A stretch of DNA of 64,000 nt from Pedobacter nanyangensis (lineage in GTDB: Bacteria > Bacteroidota > Bacteroidia > Sphingobacteriales > Sphingobacteriaceae). The DNA lies in NCBI RefSeq assembly GCF_003313505.1, contig NZ_QMHO01000003.1, forward strand, positions 124,001 through 188,000, in the 5' to 3' direction. Each line of letters starts with the position of its first letter. The stretch's first letter is position 1. A model generated the notes under the pieces. The model ran no database searches. It worked only from the letters and a program-made list of their open reading frames with translations, and had not been told where the DNA came from. A program made the translations under genes and the position numbers. Below are positions 35,555 to 43,641 of this stretch, one piece after another.

Positions 35555-37975
35555 CTATTTAGTTACCTCAAACTCTTGCTTAAGTTTAATCGATTCGGAA
35601 GAGTTACCGATCAATATTTCAAATTTACCAGGTTCCACCGTCCATTTCATGTTTTTATCTAACAGCATCAAATCGTCAGGTGCAAGGGTAAATTTAACGG
35701 TTTTGGTTTCGCCAGGAGCTAAACCTACTCTTTCAAAACCTCTCAAAACAGTTTCGTAGGTAGTTACGCTACTAACCACATCTTTTAAATAAAGTTGTAC
35801 CACTTCGTCACCTTTGCGGGTTCCGGTATTTTTAAGGTCTACCGTTATTTCTATTTCTCCCTGCGAGCGAATTTTCTGCGTACTTAATTTGAGGTTGCTG
35901 AACTCAAAAGTAGTGTAGCTCAATCCAAAGCCAAAAGGATAAAGTGAGCCTAACACCATCGTTTTGCCATAACCATTTGGATCTTCGTTTTTACTTTGTC
36001 CGGCTTGCGATGCTGGCTTAAAAGGAAAATTATATTCAATTTGCCCAATGGATTTGGGATAGGTCATGGTGAGTTTACCTCCTGGATTGTTTTCTCCAAA
36101 AAGCGTTTCGGCCACAACTTTACCCGCCGAAGGCCCGGGAAATCCAGCTTGAAGAATTGCTGGAAGATACTTGTTTTCCCAGTTAATGGTAAGCGGACGT
36201 CCGTTTACCATCACCATCACTACAGGCTTTCCCGTAGCGTATAATGCCTGTAACAATTGCGACTGCAATCCTGGCAGGTTTAAGCCTGTTCTGGTTTTGC
36301 TTTCACCTACCAAATCGTCGGTTTCTCCCACTACGGCAATAATCACATCGGCTTTACTGGCGGCTGCCACCGCTTCATTAATTTGAGCTTGTTCTGGTGT
36401 GGTGATGCTTATTGGCATAATTTCGCTTTCGGGCCATTTGGCATCGGTTACTTCACAACCTTTGCTATAGCTTATGGTCGAAAATTTGCCAGCAAAAGCC
36501 TTAATGCCATCTAAAATAGAAACAACCGGATTGTTAGAAGGCCCGTATCTGCTTGTGGTATATTTTGTTTCGGTGGCCAAAGGACCAGTAACCAATATAT
36601 TTTTGTATTGGTTTACGTTAAGAGGCAACAGGTTCTTTTCATTTTTCAATAAAACCATTGATTGGCGATTGAGCTGTAAGGCCAATTCCTCATCAGCGCT
36701 GGTATGCACCTTTTGATCAGCCAGATTAGGGTCTTTTACATAAGGGCTATCGAATAAGCCCAGCCTAAATTTCACCCTCAATACATCGGCTACCCGCTCA
36801 TCAAGTGTTTTCATTGACACCGAGCCTTCTTTAACCAGTTCGCGTAATGGCAGAATGAAAACCTCGGGCATGGTAAAATGCGTACGGACATTTAATCCGG
36901 CCTCAATAGCCTGCTTTACGGCTCCTTTATAGTCATCGGCCACACGATGCTTGCTCGAAATAAATTCTACCGCCTCGCTATCTGAAACTACATAGCCATC
37001 AAAACCATATTGCTTACGCAAAAGTTCGGTTAAAAAATAAAAGCTTCCGGTTACGGGCTCGCCGTTCCAATCGTTATAGCTGCTCATGATTCCCATGGGC
37101 TTGGCTTCCTGTATTACCCTTTTGAAAGGATAGAGGAACATTTCGTGTAGTTCTCTTGGTGCCACATGCGGATCGGTACGGGCATTACCATCACGACCGC
37201 CTTTAGGCACACTATACACCGCATAATGTTTTAAGGTAGCCGCTACACCTTGGTCTTGAATCCCCAAAGTCATTTGCTTGCCCAATTCGGCAATCAGATA
37301 AGGATCCTCGCCAAAGCATTCAACTACCCTGCCCCAGCGCTGGTCTCTGGCCACATCCAAAATTGGCGCATACACATTCGTATAGCCCAAAGCTCTTGCC
37401 TCCCTGCCTACGGTGTTTCCCGCTCTAAATACGAGGTTTTTGTTCCAGGTACTGCCAATATTAATGGGTGCCGGAAAGGGTGTAGCTCTATCGTGGCAAA
37501 GCCCGTGAATGCCTTCGTTGCTGAAATCAACCGGAATACCTAATCGGGTTTCTTCTACAAACCATTTCTGTACGGTATTGATGGCATTGGCGTGCTTGCT
37601 AAAAGGAAAAGAGTATTGGGTGACCGCCTTTTTATTATAAGGCAAGCTGTTCAGTTCTTCGTCTATATTGGCAATGCCGTCTTTCCATATTTTTGTCTTC
37701 CATTCGGCCGTTGGCATTTCGTCTTTCAACACCCTCCCATAACCGTAAAGCGTAGCTGTTTGGCAGGTTTTCTCATCCAAATTCATCTGGCTCAGCAAAT
37801 CATTCACCCTACTTTCTATCGGTTTTGACGGATCTTCATAGACATCCATTTTTCCGTTTTTGTTAAAATCTATCCAACCTTTATGATAAATTTTATTGTT
37901 TTGGGCATAGCCCAAGGATACCGTAAATAAAAGAGCGAGCGATAAAGCGGATGGGTAGCGAAAAATAGGTTTCAT
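35555..37975 (-). CDS. GH3 beta-glucosidase/beta-xylosidase (second)
   Basis: This 806-residue GH3 enzyme has a signal peptide (to about residue 24, SLGYAQ), then WIDFNKNGKMDVYEDPSKPIESR, a spacer typical of large Bacteroidota GH3 proteins, and the GH3 barrel with TLKHYAVYS and the nucleophile Asp near 332 in GYVVSDSEAVEF. The C-terminal alpha/beta domain (VGETDDLVGESKTRTGLNLPG) and an FN3-like domain ending in FEILIGNSSESIKLKQ complete it. It has a different N-terminal arrangement and a longer body than the GH3 at 6116-8335. It is on the same strand as the PUL but separated from the HTCS by three other genes, so its regulation may be independent. Confidence 0.92.
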   Translation of the reverse strand: MKPIFRYPSALSLALLFTVSLGYAQNNKIYHKGWIDFNKNGKMDVYEDPSKPIESRVNDLLSQMNLDEKTCQTATLYGYGRVLKDEMPTAEWKTKIWKDGIANIDEELNSLPYNKKAVTQYSFPFSKHANAINTVQKWFVEETRLGIPVDFSNEGIHGLCHDRATPFPAPINIGSTWNKNLVFRAGNTVGREARALGYTNVYAPILDVARDQRWGRVVECFGEDPYLIAELGKQMTLGIQDQGVAATLKHYAVYSVPKGGRDGNARTDPHVAPRELHEMFLYPFKRVIQEAKPMGIMSSYNDWNGEPVTGSFYFLTELLRKQYGFDGYVVSDSEAVEFISSKHRVADDYKGAVKQAIEAGLNVRTHFTMPEVFILPLRELVKEGSVSMKTLDERVADVLRVKFRLGLFDSPYVKDPNLADQKVHTSADEELALQLNRQSMVLLKNEKNLLPLNVNQYKNILVTGPLATETKYTTSRYGPSNNPVVSILDGIKAFAGKFSTISYSKGCEVTDAKWPESEIMPISITTPEQAQINEAVAAASKADVIIAVVGETDDLVGESKTRTGLNLPGLQSQLLQALYATGKPVVMVMVNGRPLTINWENKYLPAILQAGFPGPSAGKVVAETLFGENNPGGKLTMTYPKSIGQIEYNFPFKPASQAGQSKNEDPNGYGKTMVLGSLYPFGFGLSYTTFEFSNLKLSTQKIRSQGEIEITVDLKNTGTRKGDEVVQLYLKDVVSSVTTYETVLRGFERVGLAPGETKTVKFTLAPDDLMLLDKNMKWTVEPGKFEILIGNSSESIKLKQEFEVTK

Positions 37976-38467
37976 TTAGGTTTTATACTTGATTGTTAAT
38001 AGGATTAATTGAGCTTAATAACGGTTTGGGGCCTTTGCCTTGCTTATTCGACCAAGATTTTCCATAAAATTAAAGATACGGCATCAAATATTATGGAAAT
38101 TGGCATTTTAATAAAGAAAATTGACATCGGGTTTTGGTCATTGGATCTGTTATCAATTGTTCTCATGGATTACCGATTTTAGGCTGGCAGGCATCCAAGG
38201 TGCCAAGATATTGATCAGACCAGATACAGCGGTCCTATGGCCATTCTTACCATCCCCATAAACCCTGCTTTTGCTGGGTTACTACAGTGCTTTTTGGAGA
38301 ACGAGAAGTAAAGCTTAACGGCTTTCTTGGCTTTGGAGAAAGAATTTGCGGATTAGTATTCCCAGTTTTGGAAACTCGACAAACGTTGTATTCGATGGAC
38401 AGCGAATTTAAATCACTAACAGCATGCACTATCCTATATTTCATTTATTTTAACGCTTTAAAAGAGC
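37976..38467. other. 492-bp intergenic region
   Basis: It lies upstream of the second GH3 gene (minus strand) and downstream of the tRNA terminator. I see no convincing promoter, repeat or open reading frame, and no copy of the ATTTTACCC repeat found upstream of susC. Confidence 0.4.
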
Positions 38468-38505
38468 AAAAAAAAGGACAAATCAACACGAAGATTGATT
38501 TGTCC
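38468..38505 (-). terminator. Rho-independent terminator of tRNA-Ala
   Basis: On the minus strand an 11-bp perfect stem (GGACAAATCAA with its complement, 38476-38486 and 38495-38505) with an 8-nt loop is followed by eight T residues. It begins about 7 nt after the tRNA 3' end. Confidence 0.9.
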
Positions 38506-38512
38506 AGAAATG

Positions 38513-38586
38513 TGGAGAATGCCGGATTCGAACCGGCCACCTCTTGCCTGCCAGGCAAGCGCTCTAGCCAAATGAGCTAATCCCCC
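38513..38586 (-). tRNA. tRNA-Ala(GGC)
   Basis: The 74-nt gene folds into a complete cloverleaf. The acceptor stem GGGGGAT pairs with ATTCTCC and contains the G3-U70 wobble that marks tRNA-Ala. The anticodon stem CTTGC/GCAAG encloses the loop CTGGCAG with anticodon GGC, and the T arm is GCCGG-TTCGAAT-CCGGC. The CCA end is not encoded. The 5' half of this gene plus its promoter is repeated at 47313-47411, which shows that it is the integration site of the mobile element. Confidence 0.95.
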
Positions 38587-38642
38587 GGATACGGTGGCAA
38601 AAGTAAATAATTTAAATGATTATGCAAGTATAAAATGAAAAA
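38544..38642. repeat. att site (left): 99-bp direct repeat inside tRNA-Ala
   Basis: This 99-bp sequence is identical to 47313-47411. It covers the tRNA 5' half (38544-38586, ending in the anticodon arm) and 56 bp upstream, including the promoter. To its left the tRNA 3' half continues, so this copy keeps the gene whole. The mismatch boundaries are clear: C versus T on the left side and T versus A on the right. Confidence 0.93.
38598..38627 (-). promoter_or_regulatory. Promoter of tRNA-Ala, inside the att repeat
   Basis: On the minus strand a TTG (38627-38625) and a TACTTTTG (38605-38598), which matches TAnnTTTG, are 19 bp apart. The -7 box ends 11 bp before the tRNA 5' end. Because it lies inside the 99-bp repeat, integration leaves the intact tRNA with a working promoter. 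Confidence 0.7.
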
Positions 38643-38813
38643 TGGTTTCCCAACCTCTTAAAAGCAATATTTCAATAAATTATTCTTACAAACCCTATGG
38701 ACTGGTAAAATCAAACAAAATTCAAATATCCTATTAGTTTATGAAAGGTTTGAGAATAGTTTGAGCAAATTCATTCTACACAACTACCAAAACATGACCA
38801 TAATTAACACAAT

Positions 38814-40025
38814 ATGGTACAATTAAAAGTTATTTTAGATACTAGAAGAAAAAAATCAGATGGTACTTATCCTATATGTTTTAGGATAACTAATATTAAA
38901 AAAGTCAATTATATATCAGCAGGAATAACAGTTTTATTAGAACATTGGGATGAAACTAGGTTAAGTATATCCAAAAATCATCCAAACCATAAATCCTTAA
39001 ACCTTGCACTTAGCAAGAAATATTATGATATCCAACGTGAGATTTTAAAACTAGAGCAAGAGGAGAATTTTTCAATCGATAAACTAAAAAACATCCTTAA
39101 TTCAAAAGCTGATGGACCTCAAAAGGTAATCACATTTAATAATTATGTCAAAAAACTGGTTGATGAGATGATGGCATTAAATCAAACAGGAAATGCTTTG
39201 GTATATAAACATGCATCAACACGTTTTATAAACTTTGTTGGTAGTTCAAAAATTGAATTCAAACAAATAGATTTTAATGTTTTAGACGCATTTAGACAAC
39301 GGCTATTAGCAGACAAGGTAAAACTTAACTCTATAAGCAACTATTTTAGAACGATAAGAGCTATATACAACAAAGCAATTAGAGCTAAAATTATAGATAG
39401 AAGCCATTATCCTTTTTATGACATATCCATCAAAACTGAAAAAACAGCAAATAGAGCTATATCAAAAAAAGATATAACTAAATTAGAAAAGCTAGAATTA
39501 TCAAATGGCTCTAAAGAATGGCATGCAAGAAACTGTTTTCTATTATGTTTTTATCTAATTGGTATATCGTTTACTGATTTGGCTTATTTGACCAAAGACA
39601 ATATTAATAATGGAAGAATAATCTATAGAAGAAGAAAAACACATAAACTATACAGCATTAGGTTATTTAAAAAAGCAGAAATGATACTAAACTTATATGC
39701 CAATGAAGACAGAAAATACCTTTTGCCTGTACTGGATAATAAAATATTAGAAGATACATTAGAAAGTAAAAAGCTAATCTCCCAATGGATAAAGACAACA
39801 AATGAATATCTAGGCAGAGTTGCAATAAAGCACATGAAAAGTATTAAGTTGACTACTTATGTAGCTAGACATACATGGGCTACCACAGCTAAAAAAATGG
39901 GCTATTCTAATGAATTAATTGCAGAAGCATTAGGACATCAGCATGGCAACAGGATTACCAATATTTATCTTGATGTATTTGATCAAGAAGTTGTTGATGG
40001 TATGCATGAAAAAGTGATAAGTTAG
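38814..40025 (+). CDS. Tyrosine recombinase (integrase) of the element
   Basis: This 403-residue site-specific recombinase should excise and integrate the element at tRNA-Ala. It has an N-terminal arm-binding domain (about 1-95, TRRKKSDGTYPICFRI), a SAM-like core-binding domain (about 105-205) and a catalytic domain (about 210-400). Visible catalytic features are the beta-hairpin Lys in RRRKTHK, ArgII in YVARHTWAT (about 352), the His of EALGHQHG and the nucleophilic Tyr in TNIYLD (about 384). By eye, the position of ArgI (LRGM in many relatives) is Ile249 in YLIGISFTDLAYL, and the HisII position is Tyr, both as in some Bacteroidota subfamilies. It starts 171 bp inside the left repeat. Confidence 0.92.
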   Translation: MVQLKVILDTRRKKSDGTYPICFRITNIKKVNYISAGITVLLEHWDETRLSISKNHPNHKSLNLALSKKYYDIQREILKLEQEENFSIDKLKNILNSKADGPQKVITFNNYVKKLVDEMMALNQTGNALVYKHASTRFINFVGSSKIEFKQIDFNVLDAFRQRLLADKVKLNSISNYFRTIRAIYNKAIRAKIIDRSHYPFYDISIKTEKTANRAISKKDITKLEKLELSNGSKEWHARNCFLLCFYLIGISFTDLAYLTKDNINNGRIIYRRRKTHKLYSIRLFKKAEMILNLYANEDRKYLLPVLDNKILEDTLESKKLISQWIKTTNEYLGRVAIKHMKSIKLTTYVARHTWATTAKKMGYSNELIAEALGHQHGNRITNIYLDVFDQEVVDGMHEKVIS

Positions 40026-40094
40026 AATAATTTAAAAAGTTGCTTCAAAAAAACAATCATTATTATTCTTCATTTGTAACACTTTAAAAAAAAA

Positions 40095-40126
40095 TTTGTT
40101 TATATGCTATGTTAAGAATAAGTTTG
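40095..40126 (+). promoter_or_regulatory. Promoter of the TAC-like cluster
   Basis: TTTG at 40095-40098 and a perfect TAnnTTTG (TAAGTTTG, 40119-40126) are 20 bp apart. Transcription would start near 40133, only about 18 nt before the TTG start codon of the first gene. Confidence 0.6.
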
Positions 40127-40150
40127 CAGAATTAACCAATAGCTTAATTC

Positions 40151-40537
40151 TTGGAAAATTTTTACTTAATTTGTGAATGTCATGAAAACAAATTTAGAGT
40201 TTACTTAAATCAGAGTAATTCTGATTTAGTAAAAAAATTCAATGAAATTAACAGGGTTGAGAAATTGACTAACAAGTTTGTACTAGTAATTGAAGCCGTT
40301 AAGATAAATGCTCATAATAAAACCCAATATAATTGGGAAGGGGAATGTGCTATGGGGAGTATTTATGCCATAAAAATAGATTCTCATAGATTTTACACTT
40401 TACAAATTGTAAATAAAGGATATAGAGAGCTTTATATAAGTAGATATGGCAAAAAGGAATCTGAACAGAACACAAAAAAACTTACAGCAACAATACAAAC
40501 GATTCAACATATTCAAATCCAAAAATTACTATCATGA
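40151..40537 (+). CDS. Putative toxin of a toxin-antitoxin-chaperone cluster
   Basis: This 128-residue protein has no confident family. The frame is closed by a stop at 40145-40147 and the only usable start is TTG at 40151, which would give low expression. The C-terminal half (GSIYAIKIDSHRFYTLQI, YRELYISRYGKK, then a helix TKKLTATIQTIQHIQIQKLL) has the strand-strand-helix pattern and the basic Lys-Lys pair seen in HigB/RelE-like mRNA interferases, but the match is by shape only. Its stop overlaps the ATG of the HTH gene by 4 bp (ATGA), so the two are translationally coupled. Position before an HTH protein and a SecB-like protein matches the order toxin, antitoxin, chaperone in TAC systems. 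Confidence 0.55.
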   Translation: MENFYLICECHENKFRVYLNQSNSDLVKKFNEINRVEKLTNKFVLVIEAVKINAHNKTQYNWEGECAMGSIYAIKIDSHRFYTLQIVNKGYRELYISRYGKKESEQNTKKLTATIQTIQHIQIQKLLS

Positions 40538-40971
40538 ATGAAATTGCAAAAAGATTTACTATACAATCTTATGTTGATAAGAATAGAGAAAAGTTAGACG
40601 AATCTTTGGTTAGTCTTAGGATTATGAAGGAGATTGACAATTTCTTGGATTGCAAAAGATTATCTAATAAAGATTTGGCTTTAAATTTAGGCTATTCAGA
40701 ATCTTATATAAGTCAACTAATGTCTGGGGTAAAAAATATCAATACCTCTTTTATATCAAAATTTGAAAAACAATATTCTGTTAAGTTTAACTTCAAAATC
40801 TGTCTGAACGATAAAGAAAACCTATTTGCTAAGTTAGATGAAAGAAAATATTTCAACATCAATCTTAATATAAACATGTTCAATATTGATAGTAAACGCG
40901 AACATTTTTCCTTTAAACAAAATAGCCAGTCAATGTTTGAAGTAACTGATATTGAATACGAAAATTTATAG
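40534..40971 (+). CDS. HTH (XRE-like) protein, putative chaperone-dependent antitoxin
   Basis: The 145-residue protein has a central helix-turn-helix of the cro/C1 type at about 40-88 (LSNKDLALNLGYSESYISQLMSG, split here: DLALNLGYSESYISQLMSG), which would bind the operon promoter. An N-terminal helical region of about 35 residues precedes it. The C-terminal tail of about 55 residues is not part of the HTH fold and is rich in Phe, Ile, Asn and Met (YFNINLNINMFNID, HFSFKQ, MFEVTDIEYENL). In TAC systems such a tail (chaperone addiction region) makes the antitoxin depend on a SecB-like chaperone. The gene overlaps the upstream gene by 4 bp and is 2 bp before the SecB-like gene. Confidence 0.7.
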   Translation: MNEIAKRFTIQSYVDKNREKLDESLVSLRIMKEIDNFLDCKRLSNKDLALNLGYSESYISQLMSGVKNINTSFISKFEKQYSVKFNFKICLNDKENLFAKLDERKYFNINLNINMFNIDSKREHFSFKQNSQSMFEVTDIEYENL

Positions 40972-40973
40972 AC

Positions 40974-41423
40974 ATGAAAGAAAAGAAAGACATTCAATTT
41001 CAAATGAGGATTTCATCAATAAATGTATTGAGATTTTCTCAATATGATGTTGGAGAGCTTGAAGCAAGTAAGCTAGGAATAATTGAATATCAGTCTGACT
41101 TTGGAGTTAATATGTTAGAACAGACGAGTGAGATAGCCATAGAAACAACCGTAAAATTAAAAATTCAAGAATTAGATAAATATTTTGGAGAATTAAAGAC
41201 TATTGTGAAATTTCAAATAACTCCGTTTGACACAATAATAGGAAAAGATAATGTCGGGTACAAAGTTCCAGATACATTGATATTGAATTTATTTAATATC
41301 GTTGCTGGAACTATAAGAGGTATTTTATATGAAAAATTAAAAGGAACCGTATTACAAAATGAAGTTCTTCCTTTAATAGATGTAAACAAACTTATTAAAT
41401 CAAGGCAAACAGAGGCTAACTAA
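40974..41423 (+). CDS. SecB-like chaperone protein
   Basis: The 149-residue protein has the SecB-like layout: several long beta-strands (FQMRISSINVLRFS, then IAIETTVKLKIQ and GELKTIVKFQI), followed by a long helix and a conserved end (PDTLILNLFNIVAGTIRGIL, then EVLPLIDVNKLIK). In SecB the same place holds the helix that precedes RGTFPQLNLAPVNF; here GTIRGILYEKLKGTVLQNE and LPLIDVNKLI fill it. SecB binds unfolded proteins in the cytoplasm; solitary homologs in toxin-antitoxin operons guard an unstable antitoxin. The gene is the last of the three-gene operon and ends just before a bidirectional terminator. The assignment is by pattern and needs profile support. Confidence 0.6.
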   Translation: MKEKKDIQFQMRISSINVLRFSQYDVGELEASKLGIIEYQSDFGVNMLEQTSEIAIETTVKLKIQELDKYFGELKTIVKFQITPFDTIIGKDNVGYKVPDTLILNLFNIVAGTIRGILYEKLKGTVLQNEVLPLIDVNKLIKSRQTEAN

Positions 41424-41438
41424 TATTTTATTTGCAAA

Positions 41439-41464
41439 AAAGGAGAGTGTTTGCTCTCCTTTCT
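41439..41464. terminator. Bidirectional terminator
   Basis: A perfect 9-bp stem (AAAGGAGAG / CTCTCCTTT) with a 6-nt loop, preceded by an A run and followed by TTTCTT, separates the convergent TAC-like cluster and polymerase-like gene. Confidence 0.8.
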
Positions 41465-41472
41465 TATAACTT

Positions 41473-42819
41473 TTAATTCAAGTGCTCTATCTCAACAGAC
41501 GGCATATATCCTACACTCTCAACTAGAGAAATAATCATTTCTTCTTTCAGAATTTCCAGATTTTCTACTGGCAGCAGAAAACTGTCATGGATAGTATAAA
41601 TAGGACTATCGGCTGTTTTCTCCCAATATTTACAAGGAACTTTCTCAATGAACAGGTTGCTTTCGATAGCCTGTAAAAGTACAGCTAATGTATTATGTTC
41701 CTTTTGTTTTATCAAACAGAACAGTTCATACACACTCGGAAACAATCTCTTAAACACAGATGCCGATTTAGAGTTTTCAAGATGCAGTAATTTTGAAAAG
41801 AACACCATAAAAATCTTCTTCTTTGCGTCAGCTCTATTTTTAACCTTAACACCTTCATCGATTAAACGTTGAAGGAAAAATTCATATAAAGTACCATTAA
41901 CTACTAAATCAATATACATGCTAACATCTACATTATGTGCAACAGATTTGGTGAACATAATGATACTATCTAGATGTTTAATATCTTTAGATAGGTTGCT
42001 ATTTATATCTCTTAGATTTAATTTTCCTCCTACATTTTTGTTCTCCCAAAAATTACTGTCAAAAAGCAATGTTGAGAAAAACGGCTGTGAATTCTTCAAA
42101 TCGATGGAAACTAGCTTTGCTCCATTTTCCACTTTAAGGTAATTTCTATATTCCTTTTTCAGATTGGTAAGGTTGGTATGCAACCTGCCATAATCATCCT
42201 GTTTTGCAAAAAACTCACCATTGTTAATCTTTTCTATTGCACAATAGGCGCAGTTCCTCTGAGAAGTAGTCATCGTACCATCTACATATTCCTTGTGCAG
42301 TCTTTCAATTGCATCATTATAATTTATTTTTATACTTGGGAGCGTGTTTACGAGCTTTTGAACCGTTTTTGTTTCTCCTCCATCTAAAACTTCTTCAGCT
42401 ATTGCTTCTTCAGCTTTTTCAGCAATCCTGCCATCTTCAAAATTCAGGTATTTCTTGCAGGGCTGATTATGATATTCTTCCGTAAATCTATATCCTTTTG
42501 ATTTCTTATCTTTTTGATAGCTGTTATCACTTTCCCAAATATTTGATGAAATAAGCAAATCAATATATCTTCTGTATTCCTTTGTTTGGGCATACATAAT
42601 TTTTGAACTAAGATTGTAATAAGGTCTCTCACCCTCATTTTCCACTCTCAATGTCTTATTGTATAGCGGTGCTGTATAAAGACCGCTAATTAATGCTGAG
42701 CAATCATCCCTGCTAAATTTTTTAAAATCGTATAATTTTGTATTACTAAGCCACTTGTCCATATCTAAATTCTCAGGTAGGAAGTTTAGCTTAGGCTTGT
42801 AAAATATTCTCTTTTCCAC
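41473..42819 (-). CDS. Polymerase-palm protein, distantly like DNA polymerase A / T7 RNA polymerase
   Basis: This 448-residue protein is not a recognised family, but the C-terminal half shows the ordered motifs of Pol A/T7-like palms. A conserved Arg-rich entry comes first (RLHTNLTNLKKEYRNYL, about 212-228). Motif A is SIDLKNSQPFF with Asp240. A motif B-like helix is RADAKKKIFMVFFSKL (329-344). A helix LLQAIESNLF (381-390) resembles the Gln/Glu helix near motif C. Motif C is IYTIHDSFLLP with His411-Asp412-Ser413, as in the HDS of T7 RNA polymerase. No exonuclease domain is visible; the N-terminal 200 residues are unassigned. Within this element it probably replicates or primes DNA. The gene is divergent from the ATPase module and separated from it by 392 bp. 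Confidence 0.6.
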   Translation of the reverse strand: MEKRIFYKPKLNFLPENLDMDKWLSNTKLYDFKKFSRDDCSALISGLYTAPLYNKTLRVENEGERPYYNLSSKIMYAQTKEYRRYIDLLISSNIWESDNSYQKDKKSKGYRFTEEYHNQPCKKYLNFEDGRIAEKAEEAIAEEVLDGGETKTVQKLVNTLPSIKINYNDAIERLHKEYVDGTMTTSQRNCAYCAIEKINNGEFFAKQDDYGRLHTNLTNLKKEYRNYLKVENGAKLVSIDLKNSQPFFSTLLFDSNFWENKNVGGKLNLRDINSNLSKDIKHLDSIIMFTKSVAHNVDVSMYIDLVVNGTLYEFFLQRLIDEGVKVKNRADAKKKIFMVFFSKLLHLENSKSASVFKRLFPSVYELFCLIKQKEHNTLAVLLQAIESNLFIEKVPCKYWEKTADSPIYTIHDSFLLPVENLEILKEEMIISLVESVGYMPSVEIEHLN

Positions 42820-43211
42820 TTATCGTCTTCACTATTTTTAAAACCTCAATCCAGAGGTTTATTATTAATCAATAGGTCTAATGCCAAAGATTAGTCAAAA
42901 GCTAATAATAGCATAAAACCCCAAGAGTTTCTTGGCTATGAAGTGTGTGTGAAAGATTTTGTGATGTTAGTATCGTATTTAGGCAAGAAATCAAGCCATT
43001 GTGTGGGAATAGCTTAAATGATAGTACAATATTAATAAAAAATTTTGATATTTCCAAATTTTTTAGCAAAAAAAGCTAATATATATAGTTTTCTCTGCAC
43101 CTATATACGACAACCTGTCTGGTAAACACTCCCCCTACCTAATTTCAACGGTGCTTACCCCCTATCTGCACCTATTAATATTCATTTATTTAATCACTAA
43201 AAAATTTAATT
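42820..43211. other. 392-bp intergenic region, candidate replication origin or control region
   Basis: This divergent region between the polymerase-like gene and the ATPase module is AT-rich and holds two perfect hairpins: AAACCTC/GAGGTTT at 42841-42860 and CCAAGA/TCTTGG at about 42922-42936. At its right end lies an iteron-like repeat cluster (43094-43175). It has no open reading frame. Position and content would suit an origin of replication or a regulatory hub of the element. Confidence 0.4.
43094..43175. repeat. Iteron-like direct repeats
   Basis: TCTGCACCTAT occurs at 43094-43104 and again at 43165-43175. Between them, a second motif of the form CCCCCTA occurs twice (about 43131 and 43158). 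The block is GC-rich compared with the surrounding sequence. It may bind a replication or regulatory protein of the element. Confidence 0.45.
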
Positions 43212-43556
43212 ATGGTCTTAATTACAGGTTATCAAAAGAAACAGGCAGGAGAAAAAGAGTTTTTCATGCTGGAACTACAAGGCGAGGACATTGAAATCGC
43301 TATTTCACAGACTACTGGGCTACCATATGCCACCACAAGAAGAACATGGCTATCAACAACATTCAATGAAACCATGTGTATGGGACTAGTTGGAAAACAA
43401 TTATCCGGCACTATCAACAAGGTAGAGGTTGAGCCTTATGAATTTGTAGTAAAGGAAACAGGAGAAACAATGACATTGGACTACAGGTACATCTATTCAG
43501 CCAAAGAAAAACAGACAGCAGAAGAAGCTGTATTTGAACATCAGGAAGTGGCATAA
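43212..43556 (+). CDS. Small unknown protein of the replication module
   Basis: This 114-residue protein is largely beta-strand by pattern (VLITGYQKKQAGEKEFFMLELQG, IEIAISQTTGLPYATTRR) and ends in an acidic Glu-rich tail (TAEEAVFEHQEVA). A compact beta-rich body with an acidic C-terminus resembles single-stranded-DNA-binding proteins of phages, but no OB-fold signature can be confirmed by eye. It is followed 85 bp later by the RecA-like ATPase gene, so a role in DNA replication or recombination is plausible. I do not recognise a named family. Confidence 0.7.
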   Translation: MVLITGYQKKQAGEKEFFMLELQGEDIEIAISQTTGLPYATTRRTWLSTTFNETMCMGLVGKQLSGTINKVEVEPYEFVVKETGETMTLDYRYIYSAKEKQTAEEAVFEHQEVA

Positions 43557-43641
43557 AAACCACTATTTCTATTTATTAATATAAAATAATCAAGGGCTAT
43601 TGCACAACAGTAGCCTTTTTTATTCTTCAAAATTTATAGTT

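Noticed and set aside
38287..38580. 97-codon plus-strand frame ending inside the tRNA gene
   Set aside because: It reads through the tRNA terminator and the antisense strand of tRNA-Ala and has no protein-like features.
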